NCBI GenBank assembly: GCA_036745275.1
Contig: DAIOGK010000018.1
Location: 17,016-81,015 of the forward strand
Direction: 5' to 3'
DNA: 64,000 bases
Source: JAIUNP01 sp020161975
GTDB lineage: Bacteria > Pseudomonadota > Alphaproteobacteria > Rhizobiales > Beijerinckiaceae
Of this stretch, positions 35,949 through 45,355 are shown in pieces (the first letter of the stretch is position 1; every line of letters starts with the position of its first letter). The notes beneath the pieces were generated by a model. It did no database searches. It had not been told where the DNA came from and worked only from the letters and a program-made list of their open reading frames with translations. A program made the translations under genes and the position numbers.

Positions 35949-37775
35949 TCATTCCACAGTCACGGATTTTGCAAGATTGCGCGGCTGATCCACATCCTTG
36001 CCCATCACCATCGCGGTGTAATACGCGAGAAGCTGGATCGGTGCGGAATAGACAATCGCCGAGAAAGTCGGCGCCATATCTGGCATGACGATGGATTGCG
36101 CATTGTGGATGCCGGCTTCGTGCGCGATGCCCGCCGGGCCGATCATCAGGAGCTGGCCGCCGCGGGCCGCCACTTCCTGCACGTTCGAGACAGTCTTTTC
36201 GAACCAGTGGTCGCGCGGGGCGATCACGATGACCGGAAGCGTCTCCTCGATCAGGGCGATGGGGCCGTGCTTGAGTTCGCCGGCGGCATACCCCTCGGCG
36301 TGGATGTAGCTGATCTCCTTCAGCTTCAACGCGCCTTCCAGCGCCAGCGGATAGGAAGTGCCGCGTCCGAGATACAGCACGTCCTTGGCCTTCGAGAGTT
36401 CCTTGGCGATGCCCTCGATGTCGTGCTCGTGCTTCAGCGCCTCAGCCACGAGGCCCGGCACATGCATGAGTTCGGAAACCAGTGCCTGTTCCTGTTCGGC
36501 GGAGATCGTTCCGCGCGCCACACCCGCCGCGATTGCCAGCGCCGCCAGCACCGAAAGCTGGCAGGTGAACGCCTTGGTGGAAGCGACGCCGATTTCCGGC
36601 CCCGCCAGCGTCAGCGCCACGACATCGCTCTCGCGCGCGATGGTGGATGTGGGCACGTTGACGACCGACAGGATCTTCTGGCCGCAATCCTTCGCATAGC
36701 GCAGGGAGGCGAGCGTGTCTGCGGTTTCGCCCGATTGCGAAATGACCATGGTCAGGTCGCCCGCATCGAGCGGCATCTCGCGATAGCGAAACTCCGAAGC
36801 GACATCGATCTCGACCGGCAGACGGGCCAGCCGCTCGAACCAGTATTTGGCAGTCAGTCCGGCAAGGAAAGCCGTTCCGCAGGCAGAAATCGACAGTTTG
36901 CGGATGGCTTTGAAATCGAACGGCAGATCGAATGGCAAACTCACCTTGCCGGCGCTCATGTCGAGATAATGCGCGAGCGTGCGACCGATCACCTCAGGCT
37001 GCTCGTGGATTTCCTTGGCCATGAAATGGCGGTGGTTGCCCTTGTCCACCAGAAACGCACCCGCCTGCGTCTTCTGCCGCTGGCGCACAACCTCACGGTC
37101 GTTCTCGTCATAGAAGGTGGCACCCGTGCGCGTCATCACGACCCAATCGCCATCTTCAAGATAGGCGATGGTGTCGGTGAAAGGCGCAAGCGCCAGTGCG
37201 TCCGAGCCAAGATACATCTCGCCCTCGCCATAGCCGATGGCGAGCGGTGCGCCACGGCGGGCGCCGATGAGCAGGTTCTCTTCACCCTCGAAGATGAAGC
37301 CGAGCGCAAACGCTCCATGCAGACACTTCAGCGCAGCCGCCACCGCATCACGCGGCGCCAGCCCACGACGCATTTCACGCGTGACCAGATGGGCCACAAC
37401 CTCCGTATCGGTATCGGACTGGAAATTGACGCCCTGCCCCATCAATTCCTCGCGCAGGGAACGGAAGTTCTCGATGATTCCGTTATGCACCACGGCAACG
37501 CGATCGGTGGCGTGCGGATGGGCGTTGTACTCACTCGGGCGGCCGTGAGTAGCCCAGCGGGTATGGCCGATGCCGATATGGCCCTGCAACGGCTCTTCGG
37601 CCAGCCGGGCTTGCAGGTTCCGAAGCTTGCCCTCCGCCCGCCGACGCGTGAGGTGCCCGCCTTCAAGCGTGGCGATGCCCGCTGAATCATAGCCTCGATA
37701 CTCAAGGCGCTTCAGCGAATCCACAACCTGAGAGGCCACGGGGCCGTTGCCAAGAATACCGACAATGCCGCACAT
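35949..37775 (-). CDS. glmS: glutamine--fructose-6-phosphate aminotransferase (isomerizing)
   Basis: First committed step to UDP-GlcNAc: makes glucosamine 6-phosphate from fructose 6-phosphate and glutamine. The 608-residue protein starts MCGIVGILG, so Cys becomes the N-terminal nucleophile after Met removal; this fixes the start at 37775 rather than at in-frame codons upstream. The N-terminal Ntn-glutaminase domain reaches about residue 240, with HTRWATHGRPSEYNAHPH. Two SIS sugar-isomerase domains follow (SQSGETADTLASLR near 350), and the protein ends DQPRNLAKSVTVE. A hairpin sits in its leader. Confidence 0.97.
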   Translation of the reverse strand: MCGIVGILGNGPVASQVVDSLKRLEYRGYDSAGIATLEGGHLTRRRAEGKLRNLQARLAEEPLQGHIGIGHTRWATHGRPSEYNAHPHATDRVAVVHNGIIENFRSLREELMGQGVNFQSDTDTEVVAHLVTREMRRGLAPRDAVAAALKCLHGAFALGFIFEGEENLLIGARRGAPLAIGYGEGEMYLGSDALALAPFTDTIAYLEDGDWVVMTRTGATFYDENDREVVRQRQKTQAGAFLVDKGNHRHFMAKEIHEQPEVIGRTLAHYLDMSAGKVSLPFDLPFDFKAIRKLSISACGTAFLAGLTAKYWFERLARLPVEIDVASEFRYREMPLDAGDLTMVISQSGETADTLASLRYAKDCGQKILSVVNVPTSTIARESDVVALTLAGPEIGVASTKAFTCQLSVLAALAIAAGVARGTISAEQEQALVSELMHVPGLVAEALKHEHDIEGIAKELSKAKDVLYLGRGTSYPLALEGALKLKEISYIHAEGYAAGELKHGPIALIEETLPVIVIAPRDHWFEKTVSNVQEVAARGGQLLMIGPAGIAHEAGIHNAQSIVMPDMAPTFSAIVYSAPIQLLAYYTAMVMGKDVDQPRNLAKSVTVE

Positions 37776-37833
37776 GCCGTTCATCTCCAATTCGATCAGG
37801 GGCGCAGGAGCCCGTAGGGTCCGCCAAGCTGCA

Positions 37834-37862
37834 AGCCTTGTGCCGGTTTCGCGCACAAGGCT
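37834..37862 (-). promoter_or_regulatory. inverted repeat in the glmS leader
   Basis: A 10-bp perfect stem (AGCCTTGTGC / GCACAAGGCT) with a 9-base loop lies 59-87 bases upstream of the glmS start. No T-run follows on the glmS strand, so it is not a terminator for the upstream hydroxylase gene in the glmS direction. It could be a protein operator or an RNA structure in the 5' leader. Confidence 0.45.
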
Positions 37863-37930
37863 CAAGTCACGTTGCGAAACAAGCGTAAGAAAGCGACAAA
37901 GCGCTTTTTCTTCAACACGTTGGAGAAAAT

Positions 37931-38725
37931 TCAGGAGCGCTTTCCGCGCCGGAAGGGCTGGGTCAACATCCGGTCAAGCCGCGACTCAGCCTCATCGCGG
38001 AACACAGAAAGCCCGATGGTCATGCGCTGATAACCGGCGCGTGGTCCATCCTGATACGTCCCGAACAGCCGGTCCCACCAGGGCAGGTTGAAGCCGAAGT
38101 TGCTGTCCGTCTCGATGGGCACCTCAGAATGATGGACACGGTGCATGTCAGGCGTCACCACGAACAGACGTAACAGCCGGTCCAAAGTCGGCGGCAGGGT
38201 GATGTTGGCGTGGTTGAACATCGCGGTCGCATTCAAAAGCACCTCGAATGCGACGACCGCAACCGCAGGAATGCCGAGCGCAACCACAGCTCCTACCTTG
38301 ATCAGCATCGAAAGCAGGATCTCAACGGGGTGGAAACGCAGACCCGTCGTCACATCCAGCACGGTGTCGGCATGGTGCAGCCGATGCAGCCGCCAGAGTA
38401 CCGGAACGCGATGAAACGCAACGTGCTGCGCATAGATGACAAGATCCAGCAACACAATGCCGAGCGGCACCGCCAGCCAGCCGGGAACGCCGAGCAGCGG
38501 AAAAAGCCCCCAACCCTGCACCTCTGCCAGCAGGGCAACGCCGGCTGCCGTCAACGGAAAAACCAGCCGAACCAGAATGGAATCCAGCGCCACAAGCGCA
38601 AGGTTCGACGGCCAGCGCTGGCTGCGCCGTTGCGCCTCCCGCCACGGCGCAGCCAGTTCCCACAGCATCAGCACGGCGAGGACGCCGGCAAAAACACCAA
38701 GCCGAATCAGACTTTCCGCGCCCAT
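37931..38725 (-). CDS. sterol desaturase / fatty acid hydroxylase family membrane protein
   Basis: A 264-residue di-iron membrane enzyme with about five hydrophobic helices. The histidine clusters that bind iron are QHVAFHR near residue 100, HRLHHAD near 114, and HRVHHSE near 197, plus NHANITLP between them. Typical relatives hydroxylate or desaturate fatty acids, carotenoids or hopanoid-type lipids; the substrate cannot be predicted. It begins one base before the end of the GST gene region (1-base spacing), so the two are an operon lying between glmU and glmS. Confidence 0.88.
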   Translation of the reverse strand: MGAESLIRLGVFAGVLAVLMLWELAAPWREAQRRSQRWPSNLALVALDSILVRLVFPLTAAGVALLAEVQGWGLFPLLGVPGWLAVPLGIVLLDLVIYAQHVAFHRVPVLWRLHRLHHADTVLDVTTGLRFHPVEILLSMLIKVGAVVALGIPAVAVVAFEVLLNATAMFNHANITLPPTLDRLLRLFVVTPDMHRVHHSEVPIETDSNFGFNLPWWDRLFGTYQDGPRAGYQRMTIGLSVFRDEAESRLDRMLTQPFRRGKRS

Positions 38726-38726
38726 C

Positions 38727-39434
38727 TCAGCCCGGACGCTTGGGAATGTTCAACGCCCGCTCAACCGCCGGACGGGCCAGCCCCGCTGCCAACCAGCGCG
38801 GCACATGCGTCAGGCTCGCGTAATTGACCAATATGCCGGCATCGTAGAAGCCAATGAGATTGCGCACCCAGCCGAGCATCGACATGTCGGCGATGGTGTA
38901 TTCCTCCCCCATGATCCAGCTGCGGGTGGCAAGGCGCTGTTCCAGAACGCCGAGCAGGCGGGTTGATTCCTGGGCGTAGCGGTCGAGCGGGCGCTTGTCT
39001 GCGATCTCCTTGCCGGCAAATTTGTGGAAGAAGCCAAGCTGACCGAACATCGGCCCGATCGCCGCCATCTGGAACATGAGCCACTGGATCGTCTCGATGC
39101 GCCGGGCGGGGTCTTCAGGCAGGAACCGGCCCGCCTTTTCCGCCAGATAGATCAGTATGGCGCCCGATTCGAACAGGGCGAGCGGCTTGCCACCCGGACC
39201 GTTGGGATCAAGGATCGCCGGGATCTTGCCATTCGGGTTCAGCGAAAGGAACTCCGGCGTCCAGGTTTCATTCGCGCCGATGTTGATGGCGTGCGGTTCA
39301 TAAGGCAGCCCCGTTTCCTCCAGCAAAATCGAAACCTTCACGCCATTGGGTGTCGGGAACGAATAAAGCTGGATGCGGTCGGGGTGCTCTGCCGGCCAGC
39401 GGCGGGTGATGGCGAATTCAGACAGATCGATCAT
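38727..39434 (-). CDS. glutathione S-transferase family protein (YfcG/Nu-class like)
   Basis: A 235-residue two-domain GST. The thioredoxin-fold N-domain has IQLYSFPTPNGVKVSILLEE (22-41) and NPNGKIPAILD; the helical C-domain includes MGEEYTIADMSMLGWVRN. The TPNG turn and the long insert are those of the YfcG/YghU (Nu) class, which show disulfide-bond oxidoreductase activity. The ATG at 39434 is chosen because the 76 codons before it are arginine-rich antisense of glmU. It is co-transcribed with the downstream hydroxylase. Confidence 0.9.
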   Translation of the reverse strand: MIDLSEFAITRRWPAEHPDRIQLYSFPTPNGVKVSILLEETGLPYEPHAINIGANETWTPEFLSLNPNGKIPAILDPNGPGGKPLALFESGAILIYLAEKAGRFLPEDPARRIETIQWLMFQMAAIGPMFGQLGFFHKFAGKEIADKRPLDRYAQESTRLLGVLEQRLATRSWIMGEEYTIADMSMLGWVRNLIGFYDAGILVNYASLTHVPRWLAAGLARPAVERALNIPKRPG

Positions 39435-39522
39435 GGCGCTCTCCCGAAAATTGTCATCGCAGGCTAACCGCTTTGGCGATTCCGCGACAGAAATTTTCAC
39501 CGTGTCGGCGCCGTCGCGAGGC

Positions 39523-40875
39523 TCAGGTCTTTTTCTTGGCGACATTCTCCGGTCGGGCCCGGAAGCTGTCGGCCCACCCCGCCTTGACCATCTGGTGGCC
39601 GCGCGCCACTGCCAGCGCATTGGCGGGCACATCCTTCGTGACCACCGAACCGGACCCGACATAGGCGCCGTCGCCGATCTTCACCGGCGCCACCAGCGCG
39701 GAATTCGAGCCGACAAACGCCCCTGCCCCGATCTCCGTCACGAACTTGCGGAAGCCGTCATAGTTGCAGGTGATCGTGCCCGCGCCGATATTGGCCTCCG
39801 CACCCACGGTCGCATCGCCGATGTAGCTGAGGTGGCTGATCTTTGCACCTTCCGCCACCTTCGCGTTTTTCACCTCGACGAAGTTGCCAACCTTGACATC
39901 CACGGCGAGATCCGCACCGGGGCGTAGCCGCGCGAACGGGCCGACACTGGCGCCCTTGCCGATATGCGCACCCTCGATATGCGAAAAGGCGTGGATCACC
40001 GCGCCGTCATCAATGACCACACCGGGGCCGAACACCACATTCGGCTCGATCACGACATCGCGCCCGATTTTCGTATCCGGCGCGAGAAACACCGTCTCCG
40101 GCGCGATCAAGGTAACGCCGCTGCGCAACGCCTCCTGGCGCAGACGCTTCTGGATCACCGCCTCCGCCATCGCCTGCTGAAGCCGGTCGTTGACACCGAA
40201 TGCCTCGAGCTCGGGCACCTCGACCACGACGGCGAGCATCCCTTCGGCGCGCGCCACCTCGACCGCCGAGGTCAGATAGAATTCCTTCTGGGCGTTGTTG
40301 TCGTCGATGGCATCCAGCAATTCCAGCGCGCGGCGACCACTCAGCGCCATCATGCCGCCGTTGCACAGCGTCACCTGCCGCTCGGCGTCGGTCGCGTCCT
40401 TGTGTTCGCGGATGGCGAGTAATTCACCGCCATCCGTCAGCAGACGACCATAGCCAGTCGGGTCCTTGGCGTGAAAGCCCATCACGGCAACACCGGCGCC
40501 GCCATGCACCGCAGCCGCGAGGCGCTGCACCGTCTCGGTCCGCACCAGTGGCGTATCGCCGAACAACACCACCACGGCATCATAGCCTTCCGCGATCGAA
40601 CTGCGCGCCTGAAGCACCGCATGGGCGGTGCCGCGCCGCTCGGTCTGAACATAGCAATCAACGCCCGGCATGACGCGCCGCGCCTCATCGGCGACCGCCT
40701 GATGATTGGGGCCGACAACGACCGCAGCCTTGGCGAACCGCGCCTTCACCACCGAACCAAGGGCCCGGGCCAGAAGCGTTTGCCCGGCTACCTTGTGCAG
40801 CACCTTGGGCTTGGCGGAGTTCATCCGCGTGCCTTCGCCGGCTGCCAGTACAATGGCTAAAGTCGTACCGCTCAT
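39523..40875 (-). CDS. glmU: bifunctional UDP-GlcNAc pyrophosphorylase / glucosamine-1-phosphate N-acetyltransferase
   Basis: Performs the last two steps of UDP-GlcNAc synthesis. The 450-residue protein has an N-terminal uridylyltransferase domain with IVLAAGEGTRMNSAKPKVL at residues 7-25 and a C-terminal left-handed beta helix acetyltransferase domain with NFVEVKNA and ITCNYDGFRK near 360. In many relatives glmU directly precedes glmS; here a GST and a hydroxylase gene separate them on the same strand. It is divergent from opgG with 228 bases between the starts. Confidence 0.97.
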   Translation of the reverse strand: MSGTTLAIVLAAGEGTRMNSAKPKVLHKVAGQTLLARALGSVVKARFAKAAVVVGPNHQAVADEARRVMPGVDCYVQTERRGTAHAVLQARSSIAEGYDAVVVLFGDTPLVRTETVQRLAAAVHGGAGVAVMGFHAKDPTGYGRLLTDGGELLAIREHKDATDAERQVTLCNGGMMALSGRRALELLDAIDDNNAQKEFYLTSAVEVARAEGMLAVVVEVPELEAFGVNDRLQQAMAEAVIQKRLRQEALRSGVTLIAPETVFLAPDTKIGRDVVIEPNVVFGPGVVIDDGAVIHAFSHIEGAHIGKGASVGPFARLRPGADLAVDVKVGNFVEVKNAKVAEGAKISHLSYIGDATVGAEANIGAGTITCNYDGFRKFVTEIGAGAFVGSNSALVAPVKIGDGAYVGSGSVVTKDVPANALAVARGHQMVKAGWADSFRARPENVAKKKT

Positions 40876-41103
40876 CGTAACGAATCCCCGAGATTGTTCC
40901 GTTCCGGGCCGTGACGTATAGCCCCATGGCCCCACTTGGCAACGCGTCAGTGGCTCCCGCCTTGGACTTGCCACTTTCAATCGTAAGAAAACGTTTCTCC
41001 GCTGCACAAATCCCTTCCGATCCTCGGACGAAACGGTATAGCTAGCGAACAAATCAGTAGTCGGGTTTCATTCATGGTGCTGGACGTGACGCGCGGGTTT
41101 CCG

Positions 41104-42630
41104 ATGAACCGGAGATCGCTTCTTCTGGCGGGCGCGGCCACATTCTCAGGTCTGGCTTCCGGAAGCCACGCGCAGGAGGCACTGCCCGGCGCCGATCTCC
41201 TCACGGACGGCGTGACGTTCGACCGCGCAAAGCTGGTCGACTATGCGCGCGCGCTCGCCAAACGCCCCTATGTGGCGCCGAGTGCGACCTTGCCCGAGCC
41301 GTTCAACACTCTGAACTACGATCAATACGTTGGCATCCGCCACCGCCCGGAGCGGGCGATCTGGGCCGATCAGCCGAATGGTTTCGTGCTGGAGCCGCTG
41401 CATCGCGGCTTCATATTCCAGGCGCCCGTACAACTCGTTCTGGTGGATGGCGGCAAAACCCAGCGGCTTGTCTATTCGCCGCAGCGCTACGATTTTGGCA
41501 AGCTGGCTGCCCCTTCGTCAAACATTGGCGATATCGGCTTTTCCGGCGTGCGCATTCTCGTGTCCAGCCCGGAAGCGCCGCCGCGCGAGATTGCCGTGTT
41601 CCAGGGCGCGAGCTTTTTGCGCGCCATCGCCCGCGGCCAGGCGTTCGGGGCGATTTCCCGCGCGCTCAGCATCCGCACAGCGGATCAGCGCGGCGAGGAG
41701 TTTCCATTTTTCCGCGCGCTCTGGATCGAGCGGCCATTGCGCGACGATCATATCGTCGTTCATGCCCTGCTTGATTCAGAAAGCGTCGCAGGTGTCTTCA
41801 GTTACACGATCCACGCGGGTGAGTTGACGCTGATCGACACCGAGGCGGCCATTTTCCCGCGCGTGACGCTGGACAACGTGGGGCTCGCCGGAATGCAGGG
41901 CACCTACCTGTTCAGCGGGGTCGACCGACGCGGCATCGACGACTACCGACCATCGGTCTACGAGGTCGGCGGCCTGCAAATGGTCAACGGCAACGGCGAA
42001 TGGATCTGGCGTCAGATTTCCAACCCAAAGCAGTTGCAGGTCTCGTGGTTCGGGCTCGACAGTCCACGCGGATTCGGGCTGGTGATGCGCGACCGGAACT
42101 TTGCGTCCTTTCAGGATTACGATGCGCGGTTTGAGATCCGCCCGACCCTTTGGATCGAGCCGATCGGTGACTGGAAATCGGGCGCGGTCCAGCTGTTCGA
42201 AATCCCCTCGAACGACGAGATCCACGACAATATTATCGCCATGTGGCGCCCCAAGGAACCGCTGACGGCAGGCAGCGAGCATTTCCTGGCCTATCGCCAG
42301 AACTGGTGCTGGTCCCCGCCGGAAAAGCCCCAGCTCTATACGGTTGCCGGCACCAGAATCGGGCGCGGCAGCCAGAAGCGCCGGCGGTTCGTGGTCGATT
42401 TTGCCGCCGACCCCGCATTGCAGGTGAAACCGGAAGAGCTTCAGATTGCCTTCTGGGCCTCGAACAACGGCGGACAGAACCTGCGTCTCATTCCCGCTTC
42501 GGACAATCGCCCGTTGCGCGTGACATTTGAACTCGATACCGGCAGCGAGACGATGATCGAATTGCGGCTCGCGCTGATGAATGGCACCACGCCTGCCAGC
42601 GAGACCTGGCTTTATAGATGGACGCCGTGA
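41104..42630 (+). CDS. opgG: periplasmic glucan biosynthesis protein OpgG/MdoG
   Basis: Periplasmic protein required to make osmoregulated periplasmic glucans, probably branching or releasing the beta-glucan backbone. The 508-residue precursor begins MNRRSLLLAGAATFSG, a twin-arginine-type signal, cut near ASGSHAQ. The mature part has the family features NYDQYVGIRHRPERAIW and AIWADQPNGFVLEPLHRG, and ends in an immunoglobulin-like domain. An ATG at 41074 is a longer alternative but would bury the signal peptide. It overlaps opgH by 13 bases, so the pair is translationally coupled. Confidence 0.94.
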   Translation: MNRRSLLLAGAATFSGLASGSHAQEALPGADLLTDGVTFDRAKLVDYARALAKRPYVAPSATLPEPFNTLNYDQYVGIRHRPERAIWADQPNGFVLEPLHRGFIFQAPVQLVLVDGGKTQRLVYSPQRYDFGKLAAPSSNIGDIGFSGVRILVSSPEAPPREIAVFQGASFLRAIARGQAFGAISRALSIRTADQRGEEFPFFRALWIERPLRDDHIVVHALLDSESVAGVFSYTIHAGELTLIDTEAAIFPRVTLDNVGLAGMQGTYLFSGVDRRGIDDYRPSVYEVGGLQMVNGNGEWIWRQISNPKQLQVSWFGLDSPRGFGLVMRDRNFASFQDYDARFEIRPTLWIEPIGDWKSGAVQLFEIPSNDEIHDNIIAMWRPKEPLTAGSEHFLAYRQNWCWSPPEKPQLYTVAGTRIGRGSQKRRRFVVDFAADPALQVKPEELQIAFWASNNGGQNLRLIPASDNRPLRVTFELDTGSETMIELRLALMNGTTPASETWLYRWTP

Positions 42631-44780
42631 CGACACAGCACCCAAGGCATCCGCCTGTGACACATCCTGCCATGCCGGCTGAATCGCCGCTGGCCATGCC
42701 CACGCAATCCTTCCGCTCCTGGAGTGCGAAGGAAAAGCGCACACTTGTGAACGCGGCAGCGGCAGCCACTCCCACGCTCATCCGCCTGTGGGTGTTTGGC
42801 GGCGGGCTGCTGATCACGGCCTATGGCGCCTACGAGATGTACCGGGTGGTGAACGCCGGCACGGGAATTACCTTTCTCCAGTGGCTGCTGGTGATCCTGT
42901 TCGTCGCGAATTTCATCTGGATTGCGCTGGCCTTCACGGGCGCGGTGGCCGGGTTTTTCTCGCTGCTGTTCAACAGGCCGCGCAGCATGGTGCGGCCTGC
43001 CACGCTTTCCGGGCGGACCGCCGTGGTCATGCCGATCTACAACGAGGCGCCGAGCCGGGTGTTTGCAGCCATGCAGACCATGGCCGAGGGCGTGTCAGCC
43101 TCCGGTCTTGGTAGCCATTTCGACTTCTTCTTCCTTTCGGATACAACCGACCCGGATGCCTGGATCGCAGAGGAGCGCGCCTATTTCGCGCTGCGCGAGA
43201 AATTCCCGCACGATATTCGCCTGTTCTACCGCCATCGCATCAAGAACACCGGGCGCAAGGCTGGCAACATTGCCGATTTTGTGACCCGTTGGGGCGGCGC
43301 CTATGACCATATGCTGGTTCTGGATGCGGACAGCCTCGTCGAGGGGGACACGATCGTCGGTCTCGCCGGCGCGATGGAGGCCGACCCCGACAGCGGCATC
43401 ATCCAGACCCTGCCGCTGATCATCAACCGCAACACCCTGTTTGCGCGGCTCCAGCAGTTCGCAGCGCGCGTTTATGGCCCCGTGATCGCCGAGGGGCTGC
43501 GTCTTTGGATGGGGCGTGACGGCAACTACTGGGGCCACAACGCGATCATCCGCACCAAAGCCTTCGCTGATCATTGCGGAATGCCCGAACTCTCGGGCAA
43601 GCCGCCCTTCGGCGGACACATCATGAGCCATGATTTCGTCGAAGCCGCGCTGATCCGCCGCGCGGGCTGGTCGGTGACGATGATCCCCGGCCTTGTCGGC
43701 TCCTATGAGGAGAGCCCGCCCTCGCTGATCGACCTGACGGCGCGCGACCGGCGCTGGTGCCAGGGCAACCTGCAACACACCCGCGTGATCGGCGCCAAGG
43801 GCTTCCGATGGGCGACGCGCCACCACTTTCTCACAGGCATCGTCTCCTATCTCGCCTCGCCTCTGTGGCTGGCGCAGCTGGTTGTCGGTATCATGCTGGT
43901 CATTCAGGCCTATCTGATCCGACCGGAATATTTCACCTCGGAATTTTCGCTGTTTCCGGCCTGGCCGCGTTTCGATGCCGAGCGCGCGCTGAACCTCTTC
44001 CTCGTCACCATGGGTATCCTGTTGGCACCGAAGCTGTTCGGCTGGCTGCTGGCGCTGCTGCGCTCCGACGAGCGCCGGGCCTATGGTGGCGCCATCCGGC
44101 TGACGCTCTCGGCGATCTTTGAAACCATCATGTCAGCCCTCATTGCACCGATCATGATGGTGATCCAGTCCGGCGCGGTGTTCCAGATCCTCTTCGGCGG
44201 CGATACCGGCTGGAAGCCGCAACGGCGGGATGACGGCACCATGCCCCTCAGCGACATCGTGCGGCGGCATCGCGGCCATGTGGCGCTTGGTGTCTTTACC
44301 GGCATCGTTACCTATCTGATCTCGCCTTCGCTGTTTGCCTGGATGTCACCGACCATTCTCGGCCTGCTGCTCGCCATCCTGATTTCCTGGTGGACGGCGC
44401 TGAGCAGCCTCGGCATCGCGCTGAAACACTTCGGCCTGCTCTGGACGCCGGAGGAGCGCAGTCCTCCGGCCATCGCAGAGCGGTCGAATGCACTGCAAGC
44501 CCACTACGGCGACTTCGATATGGTAGACGGCGTCACGGCCCTGCACGACGACGAAAAGCTGCGGGACCGGCACAACGATCTTTTGCCCCACCATATCCGG
44601 CGCCGGCGCGGCGAGATCGACCGCGACCATGTGGTGGCGGAAGCCAAGATCGCAGATGCGGAAACCATCGCGGATGCCGCCGCCTGGCTGACGACGCGGG
44701 AAAAAACCATTGCCTTGCAGGATCGTGCGCTTGTTGCCATGCTCGCACAGTTGCAACACGCGCCCGGACATCCCAAATAG
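42618..44780 (+). CDS. opgH: glucans biosynthesis glucosyltransferase OpgH/MdoH
   Basis: Inner-membrane GT2 glucosyltransferase that polymerises UDP-glucose into the linear beta-1,2-glucan backbone of osmoregulated periplasmic glucans. The 720-residue protein has two N-terminal transmembrane helices, a cytoplasmic GT2 domain (about 130-420) and further helices to about 610, with a charged C-terminal tail. The GT2 motifs are AVVMPIYNEAPS near 134, LVLDADS near 233 and the QxxRW-type RDRRWCQGN near 377. This is the opgGH type rather than the cyclic glucan synthase (ndvB) of many rhizobia. Confidence 0.95.
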   Translation: MDAVTTQHPRHPPVTHPAMPAESPLAMPTQSFRSWSAKEKRTLVNAAAAATPTLIRLWVFGGGLLITAYGAYEMYRVVNAGTGITFLQWLLVILFVANFIWIALAFTGAVAGFFSLLFNRPRSMVRPATLSGRTAVVMPIYNEAPSRVFAAMQTMAEGVSASGLGSHFDFFFLSDTTDPDAWIAEERAYFALREKFPHDIRLFYRHRIKNTGRKAGNIADFVTRWGGAYDHMLVLDADSLVEGDTIVGLAGAMEADPDSGIIQTLPLIINRNTLFARLQQFAARVYGPVIAEGLRLWMGRDGNYWGHNAIIRTKAFADHCGMPELSGKPPFGGHIMSHDFVEAALIRRAGWSVTMIPGLVGSYEESPPSLIDLTARDRRWCQGNLQHTRVIGAKGFRWATRHHFLTGIVSYLASPLWLAQLVVGIMLVIQAYLIRPEYFTSEFSLFPAWPRFDAERALNLFLVTMGILLAPKLFGWLLALLRSDERRAYGGAIRLTLSAIFETIMSALIAPIMMVIQSGAVFQILFGGDTGWKPQRRDDGTMPLSDIVRRHRGHVALGVFTGIVTYLISPSLFAWMSPTILGLLLAILISWWTALSSLGIALKHFGLLWTPEERSPPAIAERSNALQAHYGDFDMVDGVTALHDDEKLRDRHNDLLPHHIRRRRGEIDRDHVVAEAKIADAETIADAAAWLTTREKTIALQDRALVAMLAQLQHAPGHPK

Positions 44781-44790
44781 GAGATGTGCT

Positions 44791-44811
44791 GCATGTGAGC
44801 ATTTCACATGC
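44791..44811 (+). other. small inverted repeat between opgH and the BON-LysM gene
   Basis: An 8-bp perfect stem (GCATGTGA / TCACATGC) with a 5-base loop lies 10 bases past the opgH stop and 37 bases before the next start. No T-run follows. It could be an operator or an mRNA-processing hairpin. Confidence 0.4.
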
Positions 44812-44847
44812 GAATCATGGATCGACTGCCCATCGGAGGACTGGAAC

Positions 44848-45288
44848 ATGGGATTGTTTTCATTTGTCAAAAGCGTCGGCGAGAAGCTGTTCGGCGCCAG
44901 CGAAGCCAAGGCCGCCACGGCTGACGAACTGAAAAAGGAAGTGGCCAAGCATGGCCTCAACGCCGACGGGCTGAACATCGCCGTCGATGGCGACAAGGTG
45001 AGCGTGTCCGGCACGGCCATGAGCCAGGCAGACGCCGAGAAGATCATCCTGGCGCTCGGCAACACGATCGGCGTCGCGCAGGTCGATTCGCAGCTCGTCT
45101 CCAAGCAGGCCGAACCGGAATCGCGGATGTACACTGTGAAGGCTGGCGACAACCTGTCGAAGATCTCGAAGGCGATGTACGGCAATCCGAACCACTACAA
45201 CGAGATTTTCGAGGCCAACAAGCCGCTGCTGAAGCACCCCGACAAGATCTATCCCGGTCAGGTGCTGCGCATTCCGGCCCTCGGATGA
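44848..45288 (+). CDS. BON and LysM domain protein (Kbp/YgaU-like)
   Basis: A 146-residue protein with a BON domain (about 25-85; HGLNADGLNIAVDGDKVSVSG) and a C-terminal LysM domain (about 95-145; YTVKAGDNLSKISKAMYGN, ending in YPGQVLRIP). The architecture matches E. coli Kbp/YgaU, a cytoplasmic potassium-binding protein. No signal peptide is seen, which also fits Kbp. A clear GGAGGA ribosome-binding site lies about 8 bases before the ATG. Placement behind opgGH links it with osmotic adaptation, which is an inference. A strong terminator follows. Confidence 0.92.
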   Translation: MGLFSFVKSVGEKLFGASEAKAATADELKKEVAKHGLNADGLNIAVDGDKVSVSGTAMSQADAEKIILALGNTIGVAQVDSQLVSKQAEPESRMYTVKAGDNLSKISKAMYGNPNHYNEIFEANKPLLKHPDKIYPGQVLRIPALG

Positions 45289-45314
45289 ACCACATCTGTC
45301 GTTAGCGTTTGACC

Positions 45315-45355
45315 CGCGCCCGCTGTTCCCCTAAACAGCGGGCGCGTTTCGTTTT
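45315..45355 (+). terminator. rho-independent terminator after the BON-LysM gene
   Basis: A perfect 13-bp stem (CGCGCCCGCTGTT / AACAGCGGGCGCG) with a 6-base loop is followed by TTTCGTTTT. It ends about 50 bases before the tRNA gene. Confidence 0.9.
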
